A stretch of 30,066 nt of DNA from an uncultured Bacteroidales bacterium. GTDB taxonomy: Bacteria; Bacteroidota; Bacteroidia; Bacteroidales; UBA932. The stretch spans positions 1 through 30,066 of the forward strand of contig CAKULN010000035.1 of assembly GCA_934667175.1 (NCBI GenBank), given 5' to 3'. The translations under genes and the position numbers were made by a program. The notes beneath the pieces were generated by a model that worked only from the letters and a program-made list of their open reading frames with translations, was not told the DNA's origin and searched no databases. This document shows, in pieces, positions 1-6,256 of this stretch (positions within the stretch are counted from its first letter, which is position 1; every line of letters starts with the position of its first letter).

Positions 1-156
1 ATCAAGCCATATCGGGCAAGAATCTATGGCAACAGCAGCAAGGGATATTGGGCAAATGCGGAAGGTATAATGCATCAGGCCGCAACCAATGATAAACTCC
101 GTGCTGCCGGCTATCCTTGTTTGATGGACTACTATGTCAGACTGCACGTAAGATAA
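1..156 (+). CDS. Group II intron reverse transcriptase/maturase, C-terminus (partial)
   Basis: This is the last 51 codons of an open frame entering from the left edge and stopping at TAA 154-156. The visible part contains KGYWANAEG, then ATNDKLRAAGYPCLMDYY. This matches the usual end of group II intron-encoded proteins, in which a basic segment plus a YW/PW motif is followed by a 'sNe.L...GY..l.dyY' stretch. The thumb/maturase and endonuclease parts cannot be assessed because the N-terminal portion is missing. The RNA hairpins directly after the stop support the call. In the cell such a protein binds its intron RNA, assists splicing and copies the intron into DNA. Confidence 0.75.
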   Translation: MKPYRARIYGNSSKGYWANAEGIMHQAATNDKLRAAGYPCLMDYYVRLHVR

Positions 157-250
157 GGAACCGCCGTATGCGGAACCGCACGTACGGTGGTGTGAGAGGT
201 CGGAAAACGAAAGTAGGAAGAAAACTACTTCGTTTTCCTCCTACTCGATT
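157..250 (+). ncRNA. Group II intron domains V and VI
   Basis: Two consecutive stem-loops follow the maturase stop. The first (about 160-192) pairs ACCGCCGTA...TACGGTGGT and TGCGG...CCGCA around a very short loop. The second (212-245) is a 14-bp stem with one A-C mismatch and loop TACTTC. Their order and position directly behind the maturase stop fit catalytic domain V and branch-point domain VI. An A at 243 lies 7 nt before the proposed end at 250, a plausible branch point. Confidence 0.6.
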
Positions 251-317
251 TTATTGTCACATACCGAGGGGGTACTACAAACAAGGACGGCTGTTCTCTC
301 ACCTTTCACCAATTTTA

Positions 318-505
318 TAATGTTTAACAAATGAGAACAAGCCAACATCTTGTGATAGTCGCCATTGAGGTGGGGATTATCAGACTTGTCAGGGTACGAG
401 CCTACAGGCGAGTACGTTTCGGCAAGGTTGAGAGAGTGCGAAGCCACTACAGACGTTATTAGGGTGATTTCTGTAGTCATTCCTCACTCTGAGCCGTAAG
501 GCTCT
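318..505. ncRNA. Unassigned structured RNA candidate next to the intron
   Basis: No convincing gene lies between the intron end and the helicase terminator (251-601). The sequence folds strongly, however. GTAC-GA-GCCT-AC-AGGC-GA-GTAC (about 395-416) is a hairpin with a symmetric tandem GA internal loop. ACTACAGA (446-453) pairs with TCTGTAGT (470-477), and is enclosed by AGAGTG (432-437) pairing with CACTCT downstream. GAGCC-GTAA-GGCTC (491-504) has a GNRA-type tetraloop. This could be the intron's target (an RNA element), a remnant of another ribozyme, or chance. Strand is not certain. A 79-codon minus-strand frame across it has no recognisable features. Confidence 0.3.
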
Positions 506-601
506 CCGCTTCACCCCTCGGTTTTATTCAAATTCTATCAAACAGTTGCTGTGGCGGATTGCTACACCGATGGCTCCCTTTTTTAATCATACACCTACCT
601 G

Positions 602-645
602 ATTTCTTGCAAATTTAAGATTTGATTTTATGATTTGCAAGAAAT
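602..645. terminator. Inverted repeat behind the helicase gene
   Basis: A perfect 13-bp inverted repeat, ATTTCTTGCAAAT (602-614) and ATTTGCAAGAAAT (633-645), has an 18-nt AT-rich spacer. It lies 20 bp past the stop of the minus-strand helicase gene and is the best candidate for its transcription end. It lacks a clean T run. Confidence 0.5.
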
Positions 646-664
646 GACTCAGCGTAAGGTCGTT

Positions 665-2815
665 TTACACTTCCGGAGCGAGGCGGCTGAGGAACGAACT
701 GCGGAGGAAACGGATCTTGCCGTCAGCGAAGCGGACCTTGCAGGAACCGGTGTCGGTGATCTCAAGGACTTCGCCTTGGCCGAAAATTTTGTGGAACACG
801 GTGTCTCCTACGGTGATACTGTCGGCTCTGTCCACGTCTTCAGGTCTGTCGTCCGTCTCATCTAGGTTCTCGTTGGCAATTTGCTCTTGAAGCCTACGCC
901 AAAGAGCCTCGTCCATGGCTCCTTCAGTGACGAAGAGGTCGCGCTTGATCTCAGCGATGAACCTTGACGGCAACTTCTGCTGCTGAGCCTGAACATCATA
1001 ACCTTCAGATTCGGTCAGGAACAGGCACTTCTCGGCTCTCGTCGCCGCGACATACATCAGCCTCCGCTCCTCTTCAAGAGCTGTCCTCTTGCGCTCACGG
1101 ATGCTTCTGGCATTCGGGAATATCCCGTCGCTCAGCCCGATGATGAAGACGTACGGGAACTCCAACCCCTTGCTCTGATGGATGGTCATTAGCCGGACCT
1201 TGTTCGTCTCCTTTCTGTAGTCTGCGTTGGTGTAGAGGGCGATGTCCTGAAGATAGTCGTAGAGAGGAAGCTGCTCCCACTCGGTGTGTTCGCTCTCGTA
1301 AAGCCTTATGGAATCAACCAGTTCCGTGATGTTCTCCAGACGCTGCTCGTCATTGTCGTCGCGATATTCCTGCTTCAGGCCGGTCTTTTCAAGAATATAT
1401 TCAAGCATCGCACAGACTCCCATTGAATATGCCCTTGAACGACATTCCTCGATCAGCACCACGAACTCGTGAAGCGCGTCACGGTTCAGCTTCGGATCTT
1501 CGATGTGATTCTTAAGTGCTTGGTAGAAGGTAGTCCCTTCCTGCGAAGCGTATGCTGTGATGAGCTCGAGCGTAACCTTGCCGACCTTTCGTGACGGTGT
1601 GTTGATCACCCGCTCGAAAGCCAGATCGTCATCCGACGCGACAAGCCTCAGATAACTGATGCAATCCTTTATCTCCATCCTCTCAAAGAACCTCACTCCG
1701 CCCCACATCACGTAAGGGATGTTCGCACGTATGAGCGCCTGTTCGATGAATCTGGAAAGATGCGCCGCGCGGAACAGCACCGCGAAATCTGAATATGCCG
1801 CCTCGCCGCCGTCTATTCTCCGAAGGATTTCCTGGCAGATCCACTGCGCTTCCTGACGCTCGTCTGTGGCGTGAAAATGGATGATCTTCTCTCCTTCGCC
1901 CCTGCGGGTGAACATCCGCTTGTCTATTCTGTTCTTATTGTTGACAATGATGGAGTTGGCTACATTGAGAATCCCCGGGGTGGATCGGTAGTTCTCGTCC
2001 AGAATGATGTCCTTGTCCGCCCGGAAGGCCAGAAACCTGTCCGGCTTCGCCCCTCTCCATTCATAGATCGACTGGTCTGGATCCCCGACGATGAACAGGT
2101 TTCCACACTTTTCAGACAATGTCTCCACGATCTCCCAATCCCCGGTGTTGCAGTCCTGTGCCTCGTCCAGCATCACATAGTTCATCCTTTCCTGCCACTT
2201 CTCCTTCACTTCTGAATATGTCTGAAGAATATGTTTGGTGAACTCTATGAGGTCATCATAGTCGAGAGCCATCTTGTCTTTCTGCTTGTACAGAAGCTGG
2301 ACACTGAGCGGAAGGTCTGTCCTGCCGGTGACCGGTGATGCCGGTACAAGGTACTGCTGGACATAAGGTTCCGCCGCCTTTGTACCCGCAAGAGCCTCCA
2401 GAAGCTGCCGGACTGTCTTCACGCTCCGCTCCGTGTTGTTCTCGGTAAGCACCTGCCTGGCCAGAGACTTCATGTCCTCCTCGTCCAGAATCTGAAAATT
2501 CTTCGGGTAGCCGAGCCTGTGGATCTCCTCGCGGAGAAAACGGACACAGAACCCGTGTATGGTGCAGACAAAGTCGTTCGTGTACCCCGGAGGCACAAGT
2601 TGTGTGATCCTGCTCTTCATCTCCTGCGCTGCCTTGTTAGTGAAGGTGAGACACAGGATGTTGGCCGGGTCCACACCAAGTTCGTTGACGATGTAAGCGT
2701 ACCGATAGGTGAGTGCCTTGGTTTTCCCGGAACCCGCCCCGGCCACGACCCGCACCCTTCCTTCCGTGGAGGTCACCGCCTCCCTCTGCTGTCTGTTAAG
2801 TGTCCCTAAATCCAT
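665..2815 (-). CDS. UvrD/PcrA-type ATP-dependent DNA helicase (superfamily 1)
   Basis: The product is a 3'-5' DNA helicase used in repair and replication restart. Seen in the 716-residue product: the Q-motif region LNRQQREAV at the N-terminus; Walker A GAGSGKT (about residues 28-34); motif Ia LTFTNKAA; Walker B LDEAQD; motif III VGDPDQSIYEWRGA; motif IV-V TIHQSKGLEFPYVF; and motif VI YVAATRAE. A C-terminal segment, GDTVFHKIFGQGEV...VRFADGKIRFL, matches the small Tudor-like domain that PcrA/UvrD use to contact RNA polymerase. The longest frame begins with GTG at 2821, but the ATG at 2815 (MDLGTLNRQQ) is the better start. A -7 box ends only 5 nt upstream of it, so the mRNA may be leaderless. 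The gene stands alone, with an inverted repeat behind it. Confidence 0.93.
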   Translation of the reverse strand: MDLGTLNRQQREAVTSTEGRVRVVAGAGSGKTKALTYRYAYIVNELGVDPANILCLTFTNKAAQEMKSRITQLVPPGYTNDFVCTIHGFCVRFLREEIHRLGYPKNFQILDEEDMKSLARQVLTENNTERSVKTVRQLLEALAGTKAAEPYVQQYLVPASPVTGRTDLPLSVQLLYKQKDKMALDYDDLIEFTKHILQTYSEVKEKWQERMNYVMLDEAQDCNTGDWEIVETLSEKCGNLFIVGDPDQSIYEWRGAKPDRFLAFRADKDIILDENYRSTPGILNVANSIIVNNKNRIDKRMFTRRGEGEKIIHFHATDERQEAQWICQEILRRIDGGEAAYSDFAVLFRAAHLSRFIEQALIRANIPYVMWGGVRFFERMEIKDCISYLRLVASDDDLAFERVINTPSRKVGKVTLELITAYASQEGTTFYQALKNHIEDPKLNRDALHEFVVLIEECRSRAYSMGVCAMLEYILEKTGLKQEYRDDNDEQRLENITELVDSIRLYESEHTEWEQLPLYDYLQDIALYTNADYRKETNKVRLMTIHQSKGLEFPYVFIIGLSDGIFPNARSIRERKRTALEEERRLMYVAATRAEKCLFLTESEGYDVQAQQQKLPSRFIAEIKRDLFVTEGAMDEALWRRLQEQIANENLDETDDRPEDVDRADSITVGDTVFHKIFGQGEVLEITDTGSCKVRFADGKIRFLRSSFLSRLAPEV

Positions 2816-2820
2816 ATCCA

Positions 2821-2828
2821 CAAATGTA
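2821..2828 (-). promoter_or_regulatory. -7 box TACATTTG for the helicase gene
   Basis: Read on the minus strand this is TACATTTG, a match to the Bacteroidetes -7 consensus TAnnTTTG. It ends 5 nt before the ATG at 2815, which would place the transcription start at or beside the start codon. No good -33 TTTG is visible. Confidence 0.45.
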
Positions 2829-2924
2829 CGTAAAACTGTTCTAAGTAAGCGTTAAGTAATCCTTAAAAAAACGAATCGTCGTAAAATTATTGTTATCGTT
2901 ATCTAAATACCTAAGCTTTTGTTG

Positions 2925-2932
2925 TACATTTG
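2925..2932 (+). promoter_or_regulatory. -7 box TACATTTG upstream of the 123-bp repeats
   Basis: TACATTTG matches TAnnTTTG. Transcription from here would produce a leader of about 350 nt containing all three hairpin repeats before the argE-like gene at 3293, or a separate small RNA. The -33 region is weak. Confidence 0.45.
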
Positions 2933-3003
2933 CATCGTTTGGTGTCGGTGACTTTAGGTGTTAGTAAAATGTAATATTTTGATAATCAGTTAAAAGAAGT
3001 ATT

Positions 3004-3275
3004 GTCTTTAGACGGTTTGTCCTAAAGAATTGAGCTTATTTTATTGATAATGAATAAGTTGCTTTTCACTGGTTGATGCTCAATGGGTGACGTGTAACTA
3101 CTTGTCACACTGTGATATAGGCGATTCTCTTTGGCAGTATTATGCCAAAGGCTGAAGCACATAGGAGTGATTCTCAATGTATTGCGTGCCACTGGTTGGC
3201 TCTTAATGAGTTCTGTGTGACGAATTGATGTACTTTTAGTTGACTTGTTCTCTTTGGTGGGACTCGACTAAAGAC
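3004..3275 (+). repeat. Three imperfect 123-bp tandem repeats, each led by a hairpin
   Basis: A CTTTRG-type hairpin recurs at 3006, 3129 and 3252, exactly 123 bp apart. Copy A pairs TCTTTAGAC with GTC(C)TAAAGA. Copy B pairs CTTTGGCA with TGCCAAAG (loop GTATTA). Copy C pairs CTTTGGT with ACTAAAG. A second anchor, CACTGGTTG, occurs at 3067 and 3190, again 123 bp apart, followed in both copies by a TGTGAC/GGTGACG-like stretch. The arms differ between copies but remain paired, which suggests selection on structure. No reading frame of note spans the region. It could be a leader, a set of small RNAs or protein-binding repeats. This accounts for most of the 470-bp gap 2822-3292. Confidence 0.7.
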
Positions 3276-3292
3276 CATGCGTTAAAATATTA

Positions 3293-4351
3293 ATGGATAA
3301 AGATTTACGATTGATGGACGCGATTGAACTTTTAATGAATATGATCCGGATACCTTCCGTAAGCAGGGAGGAAGGTAAAGTTGCAGATTATCTTGAGGAA
3401 TGGATGAAACGCAACGGTTTCGATGTCAGGAGATTGGGCAACAATCTTTGGGTGGAGTCCAGTCCTGCGGACGGGAGACCGACCGTGCTGCTGAACGCTC
3501 ACATTGACACTGTGAGACCGGCATCGGGCTACACCCGGGATCCGTTCACGCCAGAGATTGAGGATGGATGTCTGTACGGTCTTGGGAGCAATGATGATGG
3601 AGGATCGTTGATTGCGCTTCTGGAGACATATTCAAGACTCATCCAAAAGGAGCAACCGTACAGGCTGATCTTTTCGGCGACCGCTGAGGAGGAGGTGAGC
3701 GGGAAAGGTGGATTGGATCTTATTTTGCCTGAGCTTGGACGAATTGATTTCGGGGTGATGGGTGAGCCGACCGGGATGCGTATGGCCGTTGCCGAGAGGG
3801 GATTGATGGTGCTGGACTGCACGGCCTACGGGAAGAGTGGACATGCTGCCAGAAATGAAGGTATCAACGCGATCTACAAGGCTATCGAGGATATTCAGTG
3901 GTTTAGAAACCATCATTTTGACCGCGAATCTGACTTTCTCGGTTCGGTCAAGATGTCCGTCACGCAAATTAACGCTGGTACGCAGCACAACGTTGTACCG
4001 GACAAGTGCACGTTCGTTGTGGACGTGCGCCCGAACGGGGTGTACACCAATCCCGAACTCCTTGAAATGATCAAATCCTCAGTCTCATGCGAAGTCAAGG
4101 AGCGCTCCACCAGAATCGGAAGCTCGCATCTTTCGTTGGAGCATCCGGCTGTAGTACGTGGCCTCTCTCTTGGCCTCGAACCGTTCGGCTCCCCGACTAC
4201 CAGCAATCAGGCTCTGTGCGATTTCCCAACCCTCAAGATCGGCCCCGGTGATTCCGCCCGCTCTCATTCCGCTGATGAATATATTCGTCTGGACGAAATC
4301 GCAAACGGTGTCGAGACTTACGTCGCCTTGCTTGACGGCTTACGGCTGTGA
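3293..4351 (+). CDS. argE: M20 family N-acyl-ornithine/citrulline deacylase (ArgE-like)
   Basis: This is a zinc peptidase-family deacylase of 352 residues. The metal and catalytic residues of M20 enzymes are visible: NAHIDT (H70, D72), LGSNDDGG (bridging D101), ATAEEEVSGKGGLD (catalytic and metal Glu at 132-133), GEPTG (E158) and a late ARSHSADEY histidine. The dimerisation domain lies between, with the HAARNEG motif. The neighbouring convergent gene is argH. Bacteroidetes typically remove an acetyl or succinyl group from ornithine or citrulline with such an enzyme in arginine synthesis, so ArgE is the best reading; another M20 specificity cannot be excluded. The start is ATG at 3293 in AT-rich sequence without a Shine-Dalgarno. 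It sits behind the 123-bp repeat leader. Confidence 0.85.
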   Translation: MDKDLRLMDAIELLMNMIRIPSVSREEGKVADYLEEWMKRNGFDVRRLGNNLWVESSPADGRPTVLLNAHIDTVRPASGYTRDPFTPEIEDGCLYGLGSNDDGGSLIALLETYSRLIQKEQPYRLIFSATAEEEVSGKGGLDLILPELGRIDFGVMGEPTGMRMAVAERGLMVLDCTAYGKSGHAARNEGINAIYKAIEDIQWFRNHHFDRESDFLGSVKMSVTQINAGTQHNVVPDKCTFVVDVRPNGVYTNPELLEMIKSSVSCEVKERSTRIGSSHLSLEHPAVVRGLSLGLEPFGSPTTSNQALCDFPTLKIGPGDSARSHSADEYIRLDEIANGVETYVALLDGLRL

Positions 4352-4377
4352 TTTGAGATCGTTTCAGAAGCTGTTTT

Positions 4378-4402
4378 GGTCGCTGAGCCTGTCGAAGTGA
4401 CC
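4378..4402. repeat. REP-like element
   Basis: A 25-bp unit GGTCGCTGAGCC-TGTCGAAGTGACC, just behind argE. The ends are nearly inverted (GGTC.CT...AG.GACC). The same unit recurs in clusters through the window. Confidence 0.8.
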
Positions 4403-4439
4403 GAAGAGTAAAAACTAAATGTGGCAGTTGATGTGCAGA

Positions 4440-4507
4440 AAATCCAGAGAGCCGCTGTTCTGAATTTTGGTGACGTGCAAAATTCAGGTTAGCGGCTCTC
4501 TGGATTT
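4440..4507. terminator. 68-bp hairpin between convergent argE and argH
   Basis: A 17-bp arm (4440-4456) matches the arm at 4491-4507 exactly. It continues through a symmetric GTT/GTT internal loop into a 10-bp inner arm (CTGAATTTTG 4460-4469; CAAAATTCAG 4478-4487) and loop GTGACGTG. The position between two convergent genes fits a bidirectional terminator, although no T run follows and the stem is longer than usual. Confidence 0.6.
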
Positions 4508-4511
4508 CAAC

Positions 4512-4573
4512 TGTGCTTCGGCAGGCACAGTCACTTCGACAGGCTTAGTCACTTCGACAGGCTCAGTGACCGG
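4512..4573. repeat. REP-like cluster behind argH
   Basis: Three linked copies in the opposite orientation to the unit at 4378. They include two direct 18-bp steps of GTCACTTCGACAGGCTYA, and the cluster ends 4 bp before the argH stop. Confidence 0.75.
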
Positions 4574-4577
4574 AGGG

Positions 4578-5915
4578 TTATGATGTGAGCGAGGTGATTG
4601 CAGCATGAACCTTGTCGAAGTCGAAGCCGGAGATGATGCGGTCCATCTTGGCAGCGATGCGGTCGTTGCAGAGGTTGCCAAGAGACCCTTCGTGGGTGTG
4701 GTGCAGCGAGCCGTGATATTCAAAAGTCCCTTTCCTGATGGAGTCAGCTACCTGCCTGTAAGCGTCCCTGAACGGCACTCCGGTCTCTACCAAATGGTTG
4801 ACCTCCTCCACACTGAACGCCAACTTGTACTTAGGGTCACTCATCACATCGGTGACGACCTCCATCCCACGGATTGCATATTCGACAATGTCAAGACAGT
4901 CGTTCATCTCCTTGAAAATCGGGAAGAACACTTCCTTAAGGATCTGCATGTCCCTGAAGTAGCCGCTTGGCAGATTGCCGGTGATGAGGCGGATTGTGTT
5001 CGGCACACCCTGAAGTTTGTTGCAGTGCGCCCTCACTAGCTCGAACACGTCTGGATTCTTCTTATGCGGCATGATGCTGGAACCGGTGGTCAGCGCGTCC
5101 GGCAGATGGATGAATCCGAAATTCTGACTGGAGAAAAGACATCCGTCCATCGCGAGACGACCAATGGTCTCAGCGACTGATGAATATGCGAACGCGACTG
5201 CCCGTTCCATCTTTCCGCGCGTCATCTGCGCATAGACCGAGTTGTAGTCCAGATCCTCGAAACCGAGTAATTCAGTTGTGAGAGTCCTGTTCAGCGGTGC
5301 GGACGACCCGTAGCCTGCAGCGGAACCGAGCGGATTGAGGTTCACAACCTCCCATGCAGCCTTCATCATGCTGAGGTCATCGCAGAGGCTCTCAGCGTAG
5401 GCCCCGAACCAAAGACCGAAGGAAGATGGCATGGCCACTTGAAGGTGTGTGTAGCCCGGAATCAGTACGTCCTTGTACTTCTCGCTGGCCTCTTGAAGCG
5501 TTCTGAACAACGATTCGACCTTATGCACTGTCTTCTCAATTTCGGCGCGGGCATAGAGTTTCAGATCCACTAGTACCTGATCGTTTCGAGAACGCCCGGT
5601 ATGCACTTTCTTACCGATGTCCCCAAGCCTGCGTGTCAGCATCAGCTCGATCTGCGAGTGGATGTCCTCCACATCATCCTCCACGTAAAGCTCTCCCTTG
5701 CAGGCGGATGAATATAACTCTTTCAGTGCCGGGAGCAACTTTCCAAGATCTTCCTTTGAAAGAAGCCCTACGCTTTCCAGCATCGTGATGTGGGCCATCG
5801 TGCCCATTATGTCGTACGGAGCAAGTTCATGGTCAAGCTCACGGTCGTTACCCACCGTGAACGCATCAATCCTCTCGTCCTCCTTAAATCCTTTGTCCCA
5901 AAGTTTGTTCGCCAT
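4578..5915 (-). CDS. argH: Argininosuccinate lyase
   Basis: The enzyme cleaves argininosuccinate to arginine and fumarate, the last step of arginine synthesis, in the cytoplasm as a homotetramer. The 445-residue product shows the fumarase/aspartase superfamily signature GSSIMPHKKNPDVFE (catalytic serine loop), HTGRSRNDQV (substrate binding), PGYTHLQVAMP (catalytic His loop) and LNPLGSAAGYGSS. Length and motif order are those of ArgH. The start MANKLWDKGF is reached by ATG at 5915. Directly upstream (from 5931) lies one copy of the dispersed palindromic element, so the leader of this gene would contain that hairpin. It converges on argE, consistent with a split arginine locus. Confidence 0.96.
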   Translation of the reverse strand: MANKLWDKGFKEDERIDAFTVGNDRELDHELAPYDIMGTMAHITMLESVGLLSKEDLGKLLPALKELYSSACKGELYVEDDVEDIHSQIELMLTRRLGDIGKKVHTGRSRNDQVLVDLKLYARAEIEKTVHKVESLFRTLQEASEKYKDVLIPGYTHLQVAMPSSFGLWFGAYAESLCDDLSMMKAAWEVVNLNPLGSAAGYGSSAPLNRTLTTELLGFEDLDYNSVYAQMTRGKMERAVAFAYSSVAETIGRLAMDGCLFSSQNFGFIHLPDALTTGSSIMPHKKNPDVFELVRAHCNKLQGVPNTIRLITGNLPSGYFRDMQILKEVFFPIFKEMNDCLDIVEYAIRGMEVVTDVMSDPKYKLAFSVEEVNHLVETGVPFRDAYRQVADSIRKGTFEYHGSLHHTHEGSLGNLCNDRIAAKMDRIISGFDFDKVHAAITSLTS

Positions 5916-5930
5916 TTTTTTATATACGTT

Positions 5931-6092
5931 AAATAATCGTCAAAAAATAACTTGCATCATCTTAGGCAATCTTTTTGGTCTATATTCCTTTTCTCATCAG
6001 TCATGTGCCACCGGCACACTCCTTCTTCAAAAAGTAATCTATCCTCAAAAATCTTTGCCAAATCTGCGGCAACTTATTTTTTACCGCTTACT
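5931..6092. repeat. Dispersed ~160-bp palindromic element, copy 1
   Basis: An imperfect palindrome has outer arms AAAAAATAACTTGC and GGCAACTTATTTTTT, middle arms GGCAATCTTTTTGG and CAAAAATCTTTGCC, then GGTCTATATTCC against AGTAATCTATCC. The tip is GTGCC-ACC-GGCAC (6005-6017). Copy 2 lies at 25195-25360. The central 41 nt (5988-6028 and 25251-25291) are identical in the two copies, while the arms differ but still pair. There is no ORF inside. It occupies the argH leader. Confidence 0.75.
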
Positions 6093-6149
6093 AATATGAT
6101 ACAAATATAACTAATAATGATGTTGTTCCCCTAATCTGAGGCGGAAAAC

Positions 6150-6180
6150 TTCGGAAGTTCTGACATTATTAATATATTTG
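6150..6180 (+). promoter_or_regulatory. Promoter for the sialate O-acetylesterase gene
   Basis: The -7 box TATATTTG (6173-6180) matches TAnnTTTG, with TTCG at 6150-6153 as a 3/4 match to the -33 TTTG at 19-nt spacing. It predicts a leader of about 70 nt. Confidence 0.5.
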
Positions 6181-6256
6181 TAGAAGCGTCCGGAAGCTAT
6201 CGGTCATGAGGTTTCGGGGCAAGATCACAAAACAGGTAAAACATAATAATCAGAAA

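Larger units (their letters stand above)
1..250 (+). mobile_element. Group II intron, 3' end (5' part outside window)
   Basis: The window opens inside a bacterial group II intron, a self-splicing retroelement. The C-terminus of its maturase ends at 156. Right behind the stop lies a hairpin with arms ACCGCCGTA-TGCGG and CCGCA-CGTACGGTGGT (about 160-192), which resembles the catalytic domain V that normally follows the maturase. A second hairpin at 212-245 (AGTAGGA/TCCTACT plus GAAAAC/GTTTTC around one A-C mismatch) fits domain VI. The likely 3' splice site is near 249-250, because intron ends of the form CCTACTCGAT are familiar for this group. That boundary is recalled and inferred, not proven. 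The 5' half is beyond the window, so whether the copy is intact is unknown. Confidence 0.75.

Noticed and set aside
117..320. 67-codon plus-strand frame over the intron end
   Set aside because: It reads through the domain V/VI hairpins; the maturase frame is the one ending at 156.
241..480. 79-codon minus-strand frame beside the intron
   Set aside because: No recognisable motif, its stop lies inside the intron's 3' hairpin, and the same DNA has strong RNA-like pairing.
2941..3292. Known arginine riboswitch or attenuator before argE
   Set aside because: I see no match to a known riboswitch class and no leader peptide rich in Arg codons; it is left as an unassigned repeat element.
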